From contig VYCX01000531.1 in assembly GCA_009843725.1 (NCBI GenBank), positions 1 through 7,188 of the forward strand: a stretch of DNA of 7,188 nucleotides. The letters run 5' to 3'. This document shows positions 1-6,158 of this stretch, in pieces (position 1 is the first letter of the stretch; the number at the start of each line of letters is the position of its first letter). Both the position numbers and the translations under genes were made by a program. The stretch is from Boseongicola sp. SB0675_bin_26. Lineage in GTDB: Bacteria; Pseudomonadota; Alphaproteobacteria; Rhodobacterales; Rhodobacteraceae. The notes below the pieces were generated by a model. It saw only the letters and a program-made list of their open reading frames with translations, did no database searches and was not told the origin of the DNA.

Positions 1-53
1 GGAAAGCGATCAACCCACTGATTTACATCAAGGCAGCGAGAGATGTTTTCTAA
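1..53 (+). CDS. 3' end of an upstream gene, probably an M23 family metallopeptidase (partial)
   Basis: Reading from base 3, the frame is open into the window and ends at a TAA at 51-53, giving the C-terminal residues KAINPLIYIKAARDVF. This resembles the usual tail of M23 (LytM-type) endopeptidases, where the catalytic domain is followed by a 'v-N/D-P-l-x-f-l/i-k-A' segment. The stop lies 11 bases inside the following bactofilin gene, so the two frames overlap at 43-53. Established context: M23 peptidase genes such as lmdC of Hyphomonas and csd1 of Helicobacter sit beside bactofilin genes and act with them in cell-shape control. The family call rests on 16 residues plus the neighbour, so it is an inference. 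No catalytic residues are inside the window. Confidence 0.55.
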   Translation, partial: KAINPLIYIKAARDVF

Positions 54-570
54 GACCAAGACAAGCGAACCCGACTCGAATCAGAAGTCAGGCGAGACCT
101 TCAAGGCAAAGACTGGAGAGGACGTGCCGACCGTCAGCGAAGTGCCGGCCCGCACCCAAAAGGCCAAGCCGCCTCCCTCGGTGCTGGCATCGGACCTCAA
201 GGTCATCGGCAACATCAGGACGTCCGGCGACATCAACATCGAAGGCGAGGTGGAGGGCAACATTCACGCTCATCTCCTCACCGTCGGAGAAAGCGCGACG
301 ATCAAGGGCGAATGCAACGCGGACGATGTTGTCGTGCACGGACGTGTCGTCGGCAAGGTGCGAGGGCTCAAGGTGCGTCTTACATCCAACGCACGCGTCG
401 AGGGCGACATCATCCACAAGACGATTGCAATCGAATCGGGAGCACATTTTGACGGTTCGGTTCAGCGGCAGAAGGATCCGCCCAGCGCCAAGCCCATCAG
501 TAGCCCGCCCAAGGTATCTGGGTCGCCTGCTCCAGACGCTCAGGTGCAAACGGCATCAGTCAAGACCTGA
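43..570 (+). CDS. Bactofilin (polymer-forming cytoskeletal protein)
   Basis: This 175-residue protein should polymerise without nucleotide into membrane-associated filaments that position cell-wall enzymes. Residues about 46-142 form the bactofilin core, a right-handed beta-helix seen as short repeated strands with regularly spaced glycines (IGNIRTSGDINIEG, VEGNI, ATIKGE, VVVHGRVVGKVRG, ARVEGDI, SGAHFDGSV). The flanking tails (1-45 and 143-175) are polar, Pro/Ser/Lys-rich and presumably disordered, as is usual for the family. The N-terminus MFSKTK resembles the short MFSK-type membrane-targeting peptide described for Caulobacter BacA, which favours this start. An AAGG at 30-33, 9 bases upstream, can serve as ribosome binding site. 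The start lies inside the end of the preceding probable M23 peptidase gene, implying one operon and possible translational coupling. The family call is firm; the exact morphogenetic role is inferred. Confidence 0.93.
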   Translation: MFSKTKTSEPDSNQKSGETFKAKTGEDVPTVSEVPARTQKAKPPPSVLASDLKVIGNIRTSGDINIEGEVEGNIHAHLLTVGESATIKGECNADDVVVHGRVVGKVRGLKVRLTSNARVEGDIIHKTIAIESGAHFDGSVQRQKDPPSAKPISSPPKVSGSPAPDAQVQTASVKT

Positions 571-708
571 ATCGCACGCGATGAGATCAGGGGGCCGCGA
601 CTGCGGCGTCCTGGTCCTGGATACGCATCTTCCACCGGCAAAATTGAGTGCATGAAGTCCCGGCCTCGCTGTCGGGTACGCGCCGCTTCCGCGCGATCCG
701 GCCCGGAA

Positions 709-732
709 CTTGTCAATCGTGAACGGGACAAG
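709..732 (+). repeat. Inverted repeat CTTGTC-N12-GACAAG in the glnE leader
   Basis: The 6-base arms at 709-714 and 727-732 are exactly complementary across 12 bases, ending 36 bases before the preferred glnE start. It could be an operator or an RNA hairpin close to the ribosome binding site. A 6-bp pair with a free spacer can arise by chance, so its function is unproven. Confidence 0.3.
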
Positions 733-753
733 CAATGTAACGGAAGCGTTTGC

Positions 754-760
754 AGAAAGG
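754..760 (+). promoter_or_regulatory. Ribosome binding site that decides the glnE start
   Basis: AGAAAGG lies 8 bases before the ATG at 769. The in-frame upstream ATG at 652 has no comparable purine-rich motif, so this site supports 769 as the start. Confidence 0.6.
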
Positions 761-768
761 CATTTGGC

Positions 769-3759
769 ATGCCGGGCCAGGATTCGACGATCACCGATCC
801 AGTCGACGAAGTCTTCCTTGCAGGAGTCTGCAGGCCGATAAGATCCGTTCCAGGGGAAGTCGCGGATGAGGTGTTGAGCGATCTTTGCGAAGCCGGATCC
901 GACCAGCCCGAGTTGATCGCGTTCCTGGCCAGGGAGTCGCGGAACCGAGACCTCCTTCTGGCCTCGGTCGCGCTTTCGCCGCATCTTCGCGGCATCGCGA
1001 CCACTCACCCGGAATGCGTCCTGCCAACCTTCGTTGAAGTGCCGGACGAGTTGCTCGGTCGGCTTGTCGAGGATGCAAGGAAAGCGTGGCGAACCCACCC
1101 TTCCGAACCTGACCTCATGCAGCGCCTGCGCGAGCTCAAGCGCCAGCTTGCCTTCTCGCTGGCGCTCTACGACCTCAGGCGGATTGTCGAAACGCGAAGA
1201 GTCACCTCGTGGCTCAGCGCTTTCGCGCGCGCCGCCGCTTCGTCGGCGGTCAATCATGTGCTGATGGCGGCGCAAAAGTCAGGCAAGCTGGACCTGAACG
1301 ACGAGGAGGATCCGAGCAGGTCGTCGGGACTTGCGGTCATCGGCATGGGCAAGCTCGGTGCGGGCGAGCTGAACTATTCCTCCGACATCGATCTCGTCGT
1401 GATCTACGACCCGCTGGCAAGAATCGTGAGGGATGAGGTAGAGGCCACGCGCATCTTCTCCCGAATGATCCGCCGTCTCATCAAGATCCTGCAGGAACGC
1501 ACGGGAGACGGATACGTCTTCCGGACCGACCTCCGCCTGCGGCCAGACCCCGGCTCCACCGCACTTGCCCTGCCATACGAAATCGCGATGCGCTACTACG
1601 AGGACAGAGGCCAGACCTGGGAGCGGGCTGCCTACATCAAGGCGGGCGTCGTGGCCGGCGACCTGCAGACCGGCAGCGCCTTTTGCAGGGAAATGACGCC
1701 ATTCATCTTCCGCAAGTACCTCGATTACGTTGCCATAGCGGACATCCACTCGATAAAGCGGCAAATCCATGCGCACAAAGGATTTGGCGAAATCACCGTG
1801 CTTGGACACAACGTCAAGCTCGGGCGCGGCGGAATTCGGGAAATCGAATTCTTTGCCCAGACCCAGCAGCTGATTGCGGGCGGACGCATGCCCGCGCTGC
1901 GCACGCGTCCGACGGAGAGGACCCTTGCGGCGCTGGCCGAACAAGGATGGATCGACCACAGGACGGAAATCCTGCTCCGGGACGCCTACTGGTTCCTCCG
2001 CGATGTCGAGCATCGGATCCAGATGCGCCGCGACGAGCAAACGCACTTGCTGCCGGACAACGAGGAAGAACTCGGCGAACTCGCCCTGATGATGGGATTT
2101 GAGAGCGCCGAAGCCTTCGCCAACACGTTCCGGAAGACGCTGGAACTGGTCGAGGGCCACTATGACCGGCTCTTCGAGCAGGACAAGGACCACCCGGTTG
2201 AGGAAGGCAGTTTTGTTTTCACCGGCGACGATGACGATCCGGACACGCTTGAAACACTGAGCAGGATGGGGTTTCAACGCCCGTCCGAAGTGTCGTCAAC
2301 CGTCCGGACGTGGCAATCCGGGCGCTACCGTGCAACCCGGACCGACGCGGCGCGCCATCGTCTTGCCGACCTCATGCCCCGGCTTCTGCAGACATTCGCC
2401 GACACCGGGCAGCCTGACGAGACGCTTGTGAAGTTTGACACGTTCCTTTCGGCATTGCCTGCCGGCATTCAGCTGTTCTCCGTCCTCGGCAGCAATTCCG
2501 GCCTCATGTCGCTGCTTGTGAACATCCTCGGCGCCGCCCCGAAACTCGCCACGGTCATAAGCCGCAAGCCGAACATATTCGACGGCATGCTCGACCCGGC
2601 GCTGCTGTCAGAGCTTCCGGTCCGACGCGTGCTGTCGGACCGCCTTGACGCGTTTCTCAGCGGCGAGTTCGCCCACGAGGAAATCCTCAACCGCCTGCGC
2701 ATCTTCGCCGCCGAACAGAAGTTCCTGATCGGCGTGCGGCTCCTGACCGGCGCCATCAGCGGCGAGCGCGCAGCCTGGGCCTTCACGGACATAGCCGATC
2801 TGACGATGCAGGCCGCGCTTGCCGCGGTCACGAGGGAAGTGGAGGCCGCGCACGGCCGCGTCGCGGGCGGCAAGGTGACGATCCTCGGCCTCGGAAAGCT
2901 CGGCAGCCTGGAGATGACCGCGGATTCCGATGTCGACATCATTCTGCTCTACACGCACGACCCGGACTGCTCGGAATCGGATGGCGACAACCCGATCGAC
3001 CCGGTTCGCTACTACACCCGGCTTACGCGACGCCTGATAGCCGCCCTCTCCGCCCCGACCGCAGAGGGCGTGCTCTACGAGGTTGACATGCGCCTTCGGC
3101 CCTCTGGCAACAAGGGCCCCGTAGCAACCAACATCAAGGCCTTCAGCAGATACCAGCGCGAGGAAGCATGGACCTGGGAACACATGGCGCTGACGCGCGC
3201 CCGCGTCGTTGCTGGCGACCAGACGCTTGCCCTTGACGTCTGGGAAGTGCTTGACGACGTTCTCTTTGCCGTCCGCGACGTGAAGAAGTCCGCCAAGAGC
3301 ATGGCGGAGATGCGGCGGCGGATCGCGGACGAGAAGCCTCCCGCAAATGTCTGGGACCTGAAGCTGGTTCCGGGTGGCCTGATTGACATCGAGTTCATCG
3401 CGCAGTTCCTGCGACTGCATGCCGGCCACGTCCTGGACGACCTCCCGGCGCCGGGAGCCGAAACGCGGTCGACGCTTGAGGCGCTTGGCCCGGTGATGAT
3501 CGGTGCGAACGAGACGGCGACGCTCGTCGACGCGCTGCATCTTTATACCCAGATCCAGCAAGTCATCCGCCTTTGTCTTGAAGGCCAGTTCGACCCGGAA
3601 ACCGCGCCCCATGCATTCCGGGAGCTGATGCTCGGATGTGTCGACTTCCCTGACTTCGACACGCTCGTGGCTCATCTGAAGGACACCGCGCAAGCGGTAA
3701 GGGACGTGTTCACGCGCACGATAGTGGAAGGGAAGCTGCGCGTTGAAACAGGTGACTGA
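769..3759 (+). CDS. glnE: Bifunctional glutamine synthetase adenylyltransferase / adenylyl-removing enzyme
   Basis: GlnE adds AMP to a tyrosine of glutamine synthetase to switch it off, and removes it by phosphorolysis to switch it on, under control of PII and glutamine. From the ATG at 769 it has 996 residues, slightly longer than E. coli GlnE (946). Both nucleotidyltransferase domains are intact. The N-terminal adenylyl-removing half has G-M-G-K-L-G-A-G-E-L-N-Y-S-S-D-I-D (residues 192-208; metal ligands D206 and D208) and a third Asp, D254, in DLRLRP. The C-terminal adenylyltransferase half has GLGKLGSLEMTADSDVD (707-723; D721 and D723) and D773 in DMRLRP. The linker carries the family segment ISRKPNIFDGMLDP near residue 597. 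An alternative start at 652 would add 39 Arg-rich residues, but it has a poor ribosome site and weak codon bias. The gene is apparently monocistronic and converges on dctM. Confidence 0.96.
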   Translation: MPGQDSTITDPVDEVFLAGVCRPIRSVPGEVADEVLSDLCEAGSDQPELIAFLARESRNRDLLLASVALSPHLRGIATTHPECVLPTFVEVPDELLGRLVEDARKAWRTHPSEPDLMQRLRELKRQLAFSLALYDLRRIVETRRVTSWLSAFARAAASSAVNHVLMAAQKSGKLDLNDEEDPSRSSGLAVIGMGKLGAGELNYSSDIDLVVIYDPLARIVRDEVEATRIFSRMIRRLIKILQERTGDGYVFRTDLRLRPDPGSTALALPYEIAMRYYEDRGQTWERAAYIKAGVVAGDLQTGSAFCREMTPFIFRKYLDYVAIADIHSIKRQIHAHKGFGEITVLGHNVKLGRGGIREIEFFAQTQQLIAGGRMPALRTRPTERTLAALAEQGWIDHRTEILLRDAYWFLRDVEHRIQMRRDEQTHLLPDNEEELGELALMMGFESAEAFANTFRKTLELVEGHYDRLFEQDKDHPVEEGSFVFTGDDDDPDTLETLSRMGFQRPSEVSSTVRTWQSGRYRATRTDAARHRLADLMPRLLQTFADTGQPDETLVKFDTFLSALPAGIQLFSVLGSNSGLMSLLVNILGAAPKLATVISRKPNIFDGMLDPALLSELPVRRVLSDRLDAFLSGEFAHEEILNRLRIFAAEQKFLIGVRLLTGAISGERAAWAFTDIADLTMQAALAAVTREVEAAHGRVAGGKVTILGLGKLGSLEMTADSDVDIILLYTHDPDCSESDGDNPIDPVRYYTRLTRRLIAALSAPTAEGVLYEVDMRLRPSGNKGPVATNIKAFSRYQREEAWTWEHMALTRARVVAGDQTLALDVWEVLDDVLFAVRDVKKSAKSMAEMRRRIADEKPPANVWDLKLVPGGLIDIEFIAQFLRLHAGHVLDDLPAPGAETRSTLEALGPVMIGANETATLVDALHLYTQIQQVIRLCLEGQFDPETAPHAFRELMLGCVDFPDFDTLVAHLKDTAQAVRDVFTRTIVEGKLRVETGD

Positions 3760-3766
3760 GGCCTGT
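3748..3766. other. Weak hairpin at the glnE / dctM convergent junction
   Basis: Only 37 bases (3760-3796) separate the two convergent stop codons, so any terminators must lie here or inside coding sequence. The best stem seen is ACAGG (3748-3752) with CCTGT (3762-3766), extended by one G-T pair, straddling the glnE stop. It is short and has no T-run on either strand, so an intrinsic terminator is not demonstrated. Rho-dependent ending or overlapping transcripts are equally possible. Confidence 0.2.
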
Positions 3767-3796
3767 CTCCGGGCGCACGGATTTCGGAAGGGGCCG

Positions 3797-5173
3797 CTAC
3801 CTCGTGATTATTTCCGGACCCATGAACGTGTTTGGCAGGAAGGTGCTGAGCCAAGGCACGTAAGTGACCAGAATCAGGAACGCGACGAGCACGGCCAGGA
3901 ACGGCATCGCAGCGCGCACCACTGCCATCATCGGCATGCCCGCAACGCCAGACGTCACGAAGAGATTCAGGCCCACGGGGGGCGTGATCATGCCGATTTC
4001 CATGTTGACCACCATGATGATGCCCAGATGGATCGGATCGATTCCAAGCTCGATCGCAATCGGGAACATCAATGGAGCAACGATCACAAGCAGGCCGGAT
4101 GGCTCCATGAACTGCCCTCCGATCAGCAAGATGACGTTCACGACGATCAGGAACGCGACCGGCCCGTAGCCAACTTCCAGCATGGCGGCGGCAATGGCCT
4201 GAGGAATCTGTTCGTCGGTCAGCACGTGTTTCAGGAGAAGTGCGTTCGCAATGACGAACAGAAGCGTGATCGTCAGTTTGCCGGCTTCCAGAAGAGTGTG
4301 CCTTGTGTCCGGGTGAACGAAAGCCGTGATCAACGCCTGGGGCTTGCGATACAGCGGAATGTTTGCTGCCTCGGACGCCCTCGCGAGCGGACCCATGTCG
4401 CGATACACAAAGCAAGCGACAACGAATGCATAGACCGCCGCCACTGCAGCGGCTTCGGTTGGCGTGAATACCCCGCCATAGATGCCGCCAAGAATGATGA
4501 GTATGAGGAAAAGGCCCCAACCCGCCTCGCGCCCGCTCTCGAATATTTCCCGAAAGCCCTTCCAGTCGCCCCGTGGCAGGTGGCGGACCTTGGCTATCAC
4601 GTAGATCGTGACCATCAGCATGAGGCCCGCGACCATGCCGGGAATAACGCCGGCGAGAAACATCCGTCCCACCGAGACCTCGACCGCCGCCGCGTACACG
4701 ACCATGACGATGGAGGGCGGAATTAGGATGCCAAGCGTGCCTGCATTGCAGATCACGCCCGCCGCGAATTCCTTCGAGTATCCAACTTGACGCATGCCCG
4801 CCACCACGATCGTGCCGATTGCGACAACCGTGGCGGGGGACGAGCCGGAAAGCGCCGCAAAGAGCTTGCAGGCGAAGACGCCGGCGATGGCCAGGCCGCC
4901 ATGCAGATGCCCGACGCAAGCGACCGAGAACCGGATGATACGGCGCGCAACGCCACCCGTCGTCATGAAGGCCGACGCCAGAATGAAGAACGGAATCGCA
5001 AGCAACGTGAAATGCCCCTCGAAAGCCTCGAAGAGCGTTCCCGCCACGGAGGCAAGCGAACTCTCCGAATAGATCAGCAGGAACAATGTCGATGACAGCC
5101 CGAGCGCAACCGCGATCGGAACGCCGAGCAGAAGGAACCCGATTACCATCGAGAACAGAAGGACGACCTCCAC
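3797..5173 (-). CDS. dctM: TRAP transporter large permease subunit DctM
   Basis: This 458-residue, very hydrophobic inner-membrane protein is the translocating subunit of a TRAP transporter, driving uptake with an ion gradient (normally Na+). It spans the membrane about 12 times. Family signatures are PFFILASAFM (61-70), FAALSGSSPATVVAIGT (105-121), the GTLGILIPPS loop (145-154), GVFTPTEAAAVAAVYA (234-249) and GMITPPVGLNLFV (394-406). The two PP-containing re-entrant regions correspond to the ion-binding hairpins of the family. A hydrophilic loop at about 261-300 makes it slightly longer than many DctM proteins (about 425-440). The start is GTG at 5173, sharing its G with the TAG stop of dctQ, with AGGGAG at 5187-5182 as ribosome site. 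The overlap implies translational coupling with dctQ. It is the last gene of dctPQM. The substrate is set by DctP. Confidence 0.96.
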   Translation of the reverse strand: MEVVLLFSMVIGFLLLGVPIAVALGLSSTLFLLIYSESSLASVAGTLFEAFEGHFTLLAIPFFILASAFMTTGGVARRIIRFSVACVGHLHGGLAIAGVFACKLFAALSGSSPATVVAIGTIVVAGMRQVGYSKEFAAGVICNAGTLGILIPPSIVMVVYAAAVEVSVGRMFLAGVIPGMVAGLMLMVTIYVIAKVRHLPRGDWKGFREIFESGREAGWGLFLILIILGGIYGGVFTPTEAAAVAAVYAFVVACFVYRDMGPLARASEAANIPLYRKPQALITAFVHPDTRHTLLEAGKLTITLLFVIANALLLKHVLTDEQIPQAIAAAMLEVGYGPVAFLIVVNVILLIGGQFMEPSGLLVIVAPLMFPIAIELGIDPIHLGIIMVVNMEIGMITPPVGLNLFVTSGVAGMPMMAVVRAAMPFLAVLVAFLILVTYVPWLSTFLPNTFMGPEIITR

Positions 5174-5838
5174 TAGTCCATCTCCCTCTCGCCTGCCCGG
5201 GTCTCCGCCAACTCGTCGTCGACCTCATGACTGACAACCAGCCGGTCGGTCGTGCCCTTCCAGATGCGCCATGCCGCCTGGAGGAATCGAAGGAGCAGGA
5301 GAACGGCGGACAATGGCAGCACAATGTAGGGAATTGCCTTCGGCACCTTCTCGAAGGGAGGATCGCCCGGATACAGCAACCAGCCCTCGATGAATCTCAG
5401 GAAGCCGGGCAGCGGAATGTCGTTCACCTCATAGAAGGACTGGCTTCGGAACGTTTCGGGAAAACCCAAGGGAAACCAGCGCCCCTCGGTTGGAGGCAGG
5501 TCTGCAAAGACCGCCCAGTAGTCGTAGCCGCCTTTCAGGAGCAGGAATGCAAACGCAATGCAGCAAGCAACCGAAACCAGGCCGAGGGCACGGCGCGCGC
5601 GCGGCTGCACTGCATTGATGACCAGGTCGACGCCCAGATGCATGCCCTTCTTGACCGCGTAGGACGCGCCAAGAAGCACAAGCCAGCCGAAGGCAAAGAC
5701 CGTCAGCTCCAGCGCCCAGAGGATGTTTGAATTGAACACGTACCGGGCAATGACGTTCGCAAATGTCAAAAGGGTCATCAGACCCAGAAGCGCCGCAATC
5801 AGCGTTTCCTCGATCGCGTCCGTCCAGTTCGCGTGCAT
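5173..5838 (-). CDS. dctQ: TRAP transporter small permease subunit DctQ
   Basis: DctQ is the four-helix membrane subunit that pairs with DctM. From the ATG at 5838 it has 221 residues. Helices lie near 12-32, 43-62, 83-103 and 169-186, with the family pattern FANVIARYVFNSNILWALEL (26-45) and HLGVDL (67-72). The segment between helices 3 and 4 (about 104-166, with the ENxDIPLPGFLRF-like stretch EVNDIPLPGFLRF) is longer than in the short DctQ proteins of about 160-190 residues. It matches the larger size known for Rhodobacter capsulatus DctQ (227 residues). I prefer 5838 because it gives the usual short lead into helix 1, a GGGG motif lies upstream, and codon bias becomes strong there. Alternatives in frame are an ATG at 5892 and a TTG at 5904, which would add a Ser/Gly/Asp-rich tail. 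The stop overlaps the dctM start by one base. Confidence 0.92.
   Translation of the reverse strand: MHANWTDAIEETLIAALLGLMTLLTFANVIARYVFNSNILWALELTVFAFGWLVLLGASYAVKKGMHLGVDLVINAVQPRARRALGLVSVACCIAFAFLLLKGGYDYWAVFADLPPTEGRWFPLGFPETFRSQSFYEVNDIPLPGFLRFIEGWLLYPGDPPFEKVPKAIPYIVLPLSAVLLLLRFLQAAWRIWKGTTDRLVVSHEVDDELAETRAGEREMD
5182..5187 (-). promoter_or_regulatory. Ribosome binding site of dctM, inside the end of dctQ
   Basis: AGGGAG on the minus strand stands 8 bases before the GTG at 5173. It supports the GTG start and the dctQ TAGTG dctM junction. The ATG at 5181 is in the dctQ frame (its penultimate codon) and cannot start dctM. Confidence 0.6.
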
Positions 5839-5971
5839 TGCCAATGTCCCCGTTCCGTCAGAGTCACTACCCGAACCCGACTTCGATTGCATCCCGCAAA
5901 ACAAGGCATCCTAAACGCGACAAGGTCCAGGCGACGGACGGACAGCCTGTTGCCTGCGCCATGCAACCATG

Positions 5972-5985
5972 CGTCGTCCCCGACG
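5972..5985 (-). repeat. Small hairpin with a GNRA-type tetraloop
   Basis: Read on the minus strand, CGTCG-GGGA-CGACG forms a perfect 5-bp stem capped by GGGA, which fits the GNRA class of stable loops. It lies in the dctP-dctQ spacer, about 130 bases before the preferred dctQ start. It is short enough to be chance; whether it works in RNA is unknown. Confidence 0.35.
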
Positions 5986-6062
5986 TCCGAAACCGCAATT
6001 TTCCCGGGCGGGCGTTGAGTGCATGCGGGGCACTGATCGAGGTAGCAGTTTCAGGCTGATGA

Positions 6063-6098
6063 CGCGTTTCCGAGGCGGGGTCCCTTCTCGGAAACGCG
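6063..6098 (-). repeat. Perfect 12-bp inverted repeat between dctP and dctQ
   Basis: The arms CGCGTTTCCGAG (6063-6074) and CTCGGAAACGCG (6087-6098) are exactly complementary with a 12-base loop. It starts 60 bases after the dctP stop in the direction of transcription. No T-run follows on the minus strand (the next bases are TCATCAGCC), so it is not a standard intrinsic terminator. Likely roles are protecting the 3' end of a dctP-only mRNA from exonucleases, or partial attenuation before dctQM. A DNA-binding site is also possible. Confidence 0.65.
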
Positions 6099-6143
6099 CA
6101 TTCTGAATTCTCCGTGGCAAGACTGCCGACAAGTTCGGAAGCC

Positions 6144-6158
6144 CGCCCGCATCGGGCG
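6144..6158 (-). repeat. GC-rich hairpin directly after the dctP stop codon
   Basis: On the minus strand CGCCCG-ATG-CGGGCG forms a 6-bp all-GC stem with a 3-base loop, beginning at the very next base after the TAG at 6161-6159. GGCTTCC follows rather than a T-run. It may help stabilise or end the dctP message together with the larger repeat further on. Confidence 0.4.

Larger units (their letters stand above)
571..768 (+). other. Bactofilin-glnE spacer and glnE leader
   Basis: There is no convincing gene in these 198 bases. A frame continuous with glnE opens at an ATG at 652, but it lacks a good ribosome binding site. Its 39 codons have only about 56% G/C at third positions and read as Arg/Cys-rich, unlike GlnE. 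Near the bactofilin end there is a small hairpin, GCCGC-GACT-GCGGC (594-607), without a T-run, so I do not call it a terminator. A 6-bp inverted repeat sits at 709-732. A TTGTCA at 710-715 could be a -35 element, but no good -10 lies at the right distance. Confidence 0.5.
5839..6158 (-). other. Structured dctP-dctQ spacer
   Basis: These 320 bases between the dctP stop and the preferred dctQ start hold no credible gene. The longest minus-strand frame (6132-5911) would encode an Arg-rich peptide with no family features. In the dctP-dctQ transcript the spacer can form several stems: 6158-6144, either 6138-6126 or 6127-6116 (mutually exclusive, sharing two bases), 6098-6063, 6034-6018 and 5985-5972. 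No clear promoter or T-run was seen. TRAP operons often make more binding protein than permease, and a structured spacer here could set that ratio. That role is an inference. Confidence 0.55.

Noticed and set aside
594..607. Hairpin GCCGC-GACT-GCGGC after the bactofilin gene as a terminator
   Set aside because: It has only 5 bp and no T-run, too weak to call as an intrinsic terminator.
644..654. The 11-base word TTGAGTGCATG repeated at 6015-6025
   Set aside because: Several 11-mer matches are expected by chance in 7 kb; flanking bases do not match, so it is not a meaningful repeat.
710..741. A sigma-70 type promoter (TTGTCA with a -10 near 736-741) for glnE
   Set aside because: The best -10-like hexamer is about 20 bases away and matches poorly, so spacing and sequence do not support it.
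1279..2277. A 332-codon minus-strand frame opposite glnE
   Set aside because: It is antisense to conserved GlnE catalytic sequence, with no recognisable motifs and no ribosome site support.
3743..4726. A 327-codon plus-strand frame opposite dctM
   Set aside because: It is an antisense shadow of dctM with a His/Asp/Arg-rich composition typical of reversed membrane-protein codons.
3672..5324. A 550-codon minus-strand frame over the dctM/dctQ region
   Set aside because: It is a shadow in another frame of dctM, a clear TRAP large permease. The translation is rich in Arg/His/Gly and has no domain.
5911..6132. A 73-codon minus-strand frame in the dctP-dctQ spacer
   Set aside because: The product is Arg/Pro-rich with no recognisable family, spans the inverted repeat, and looks like a chance open frame in GC-rich DNA.
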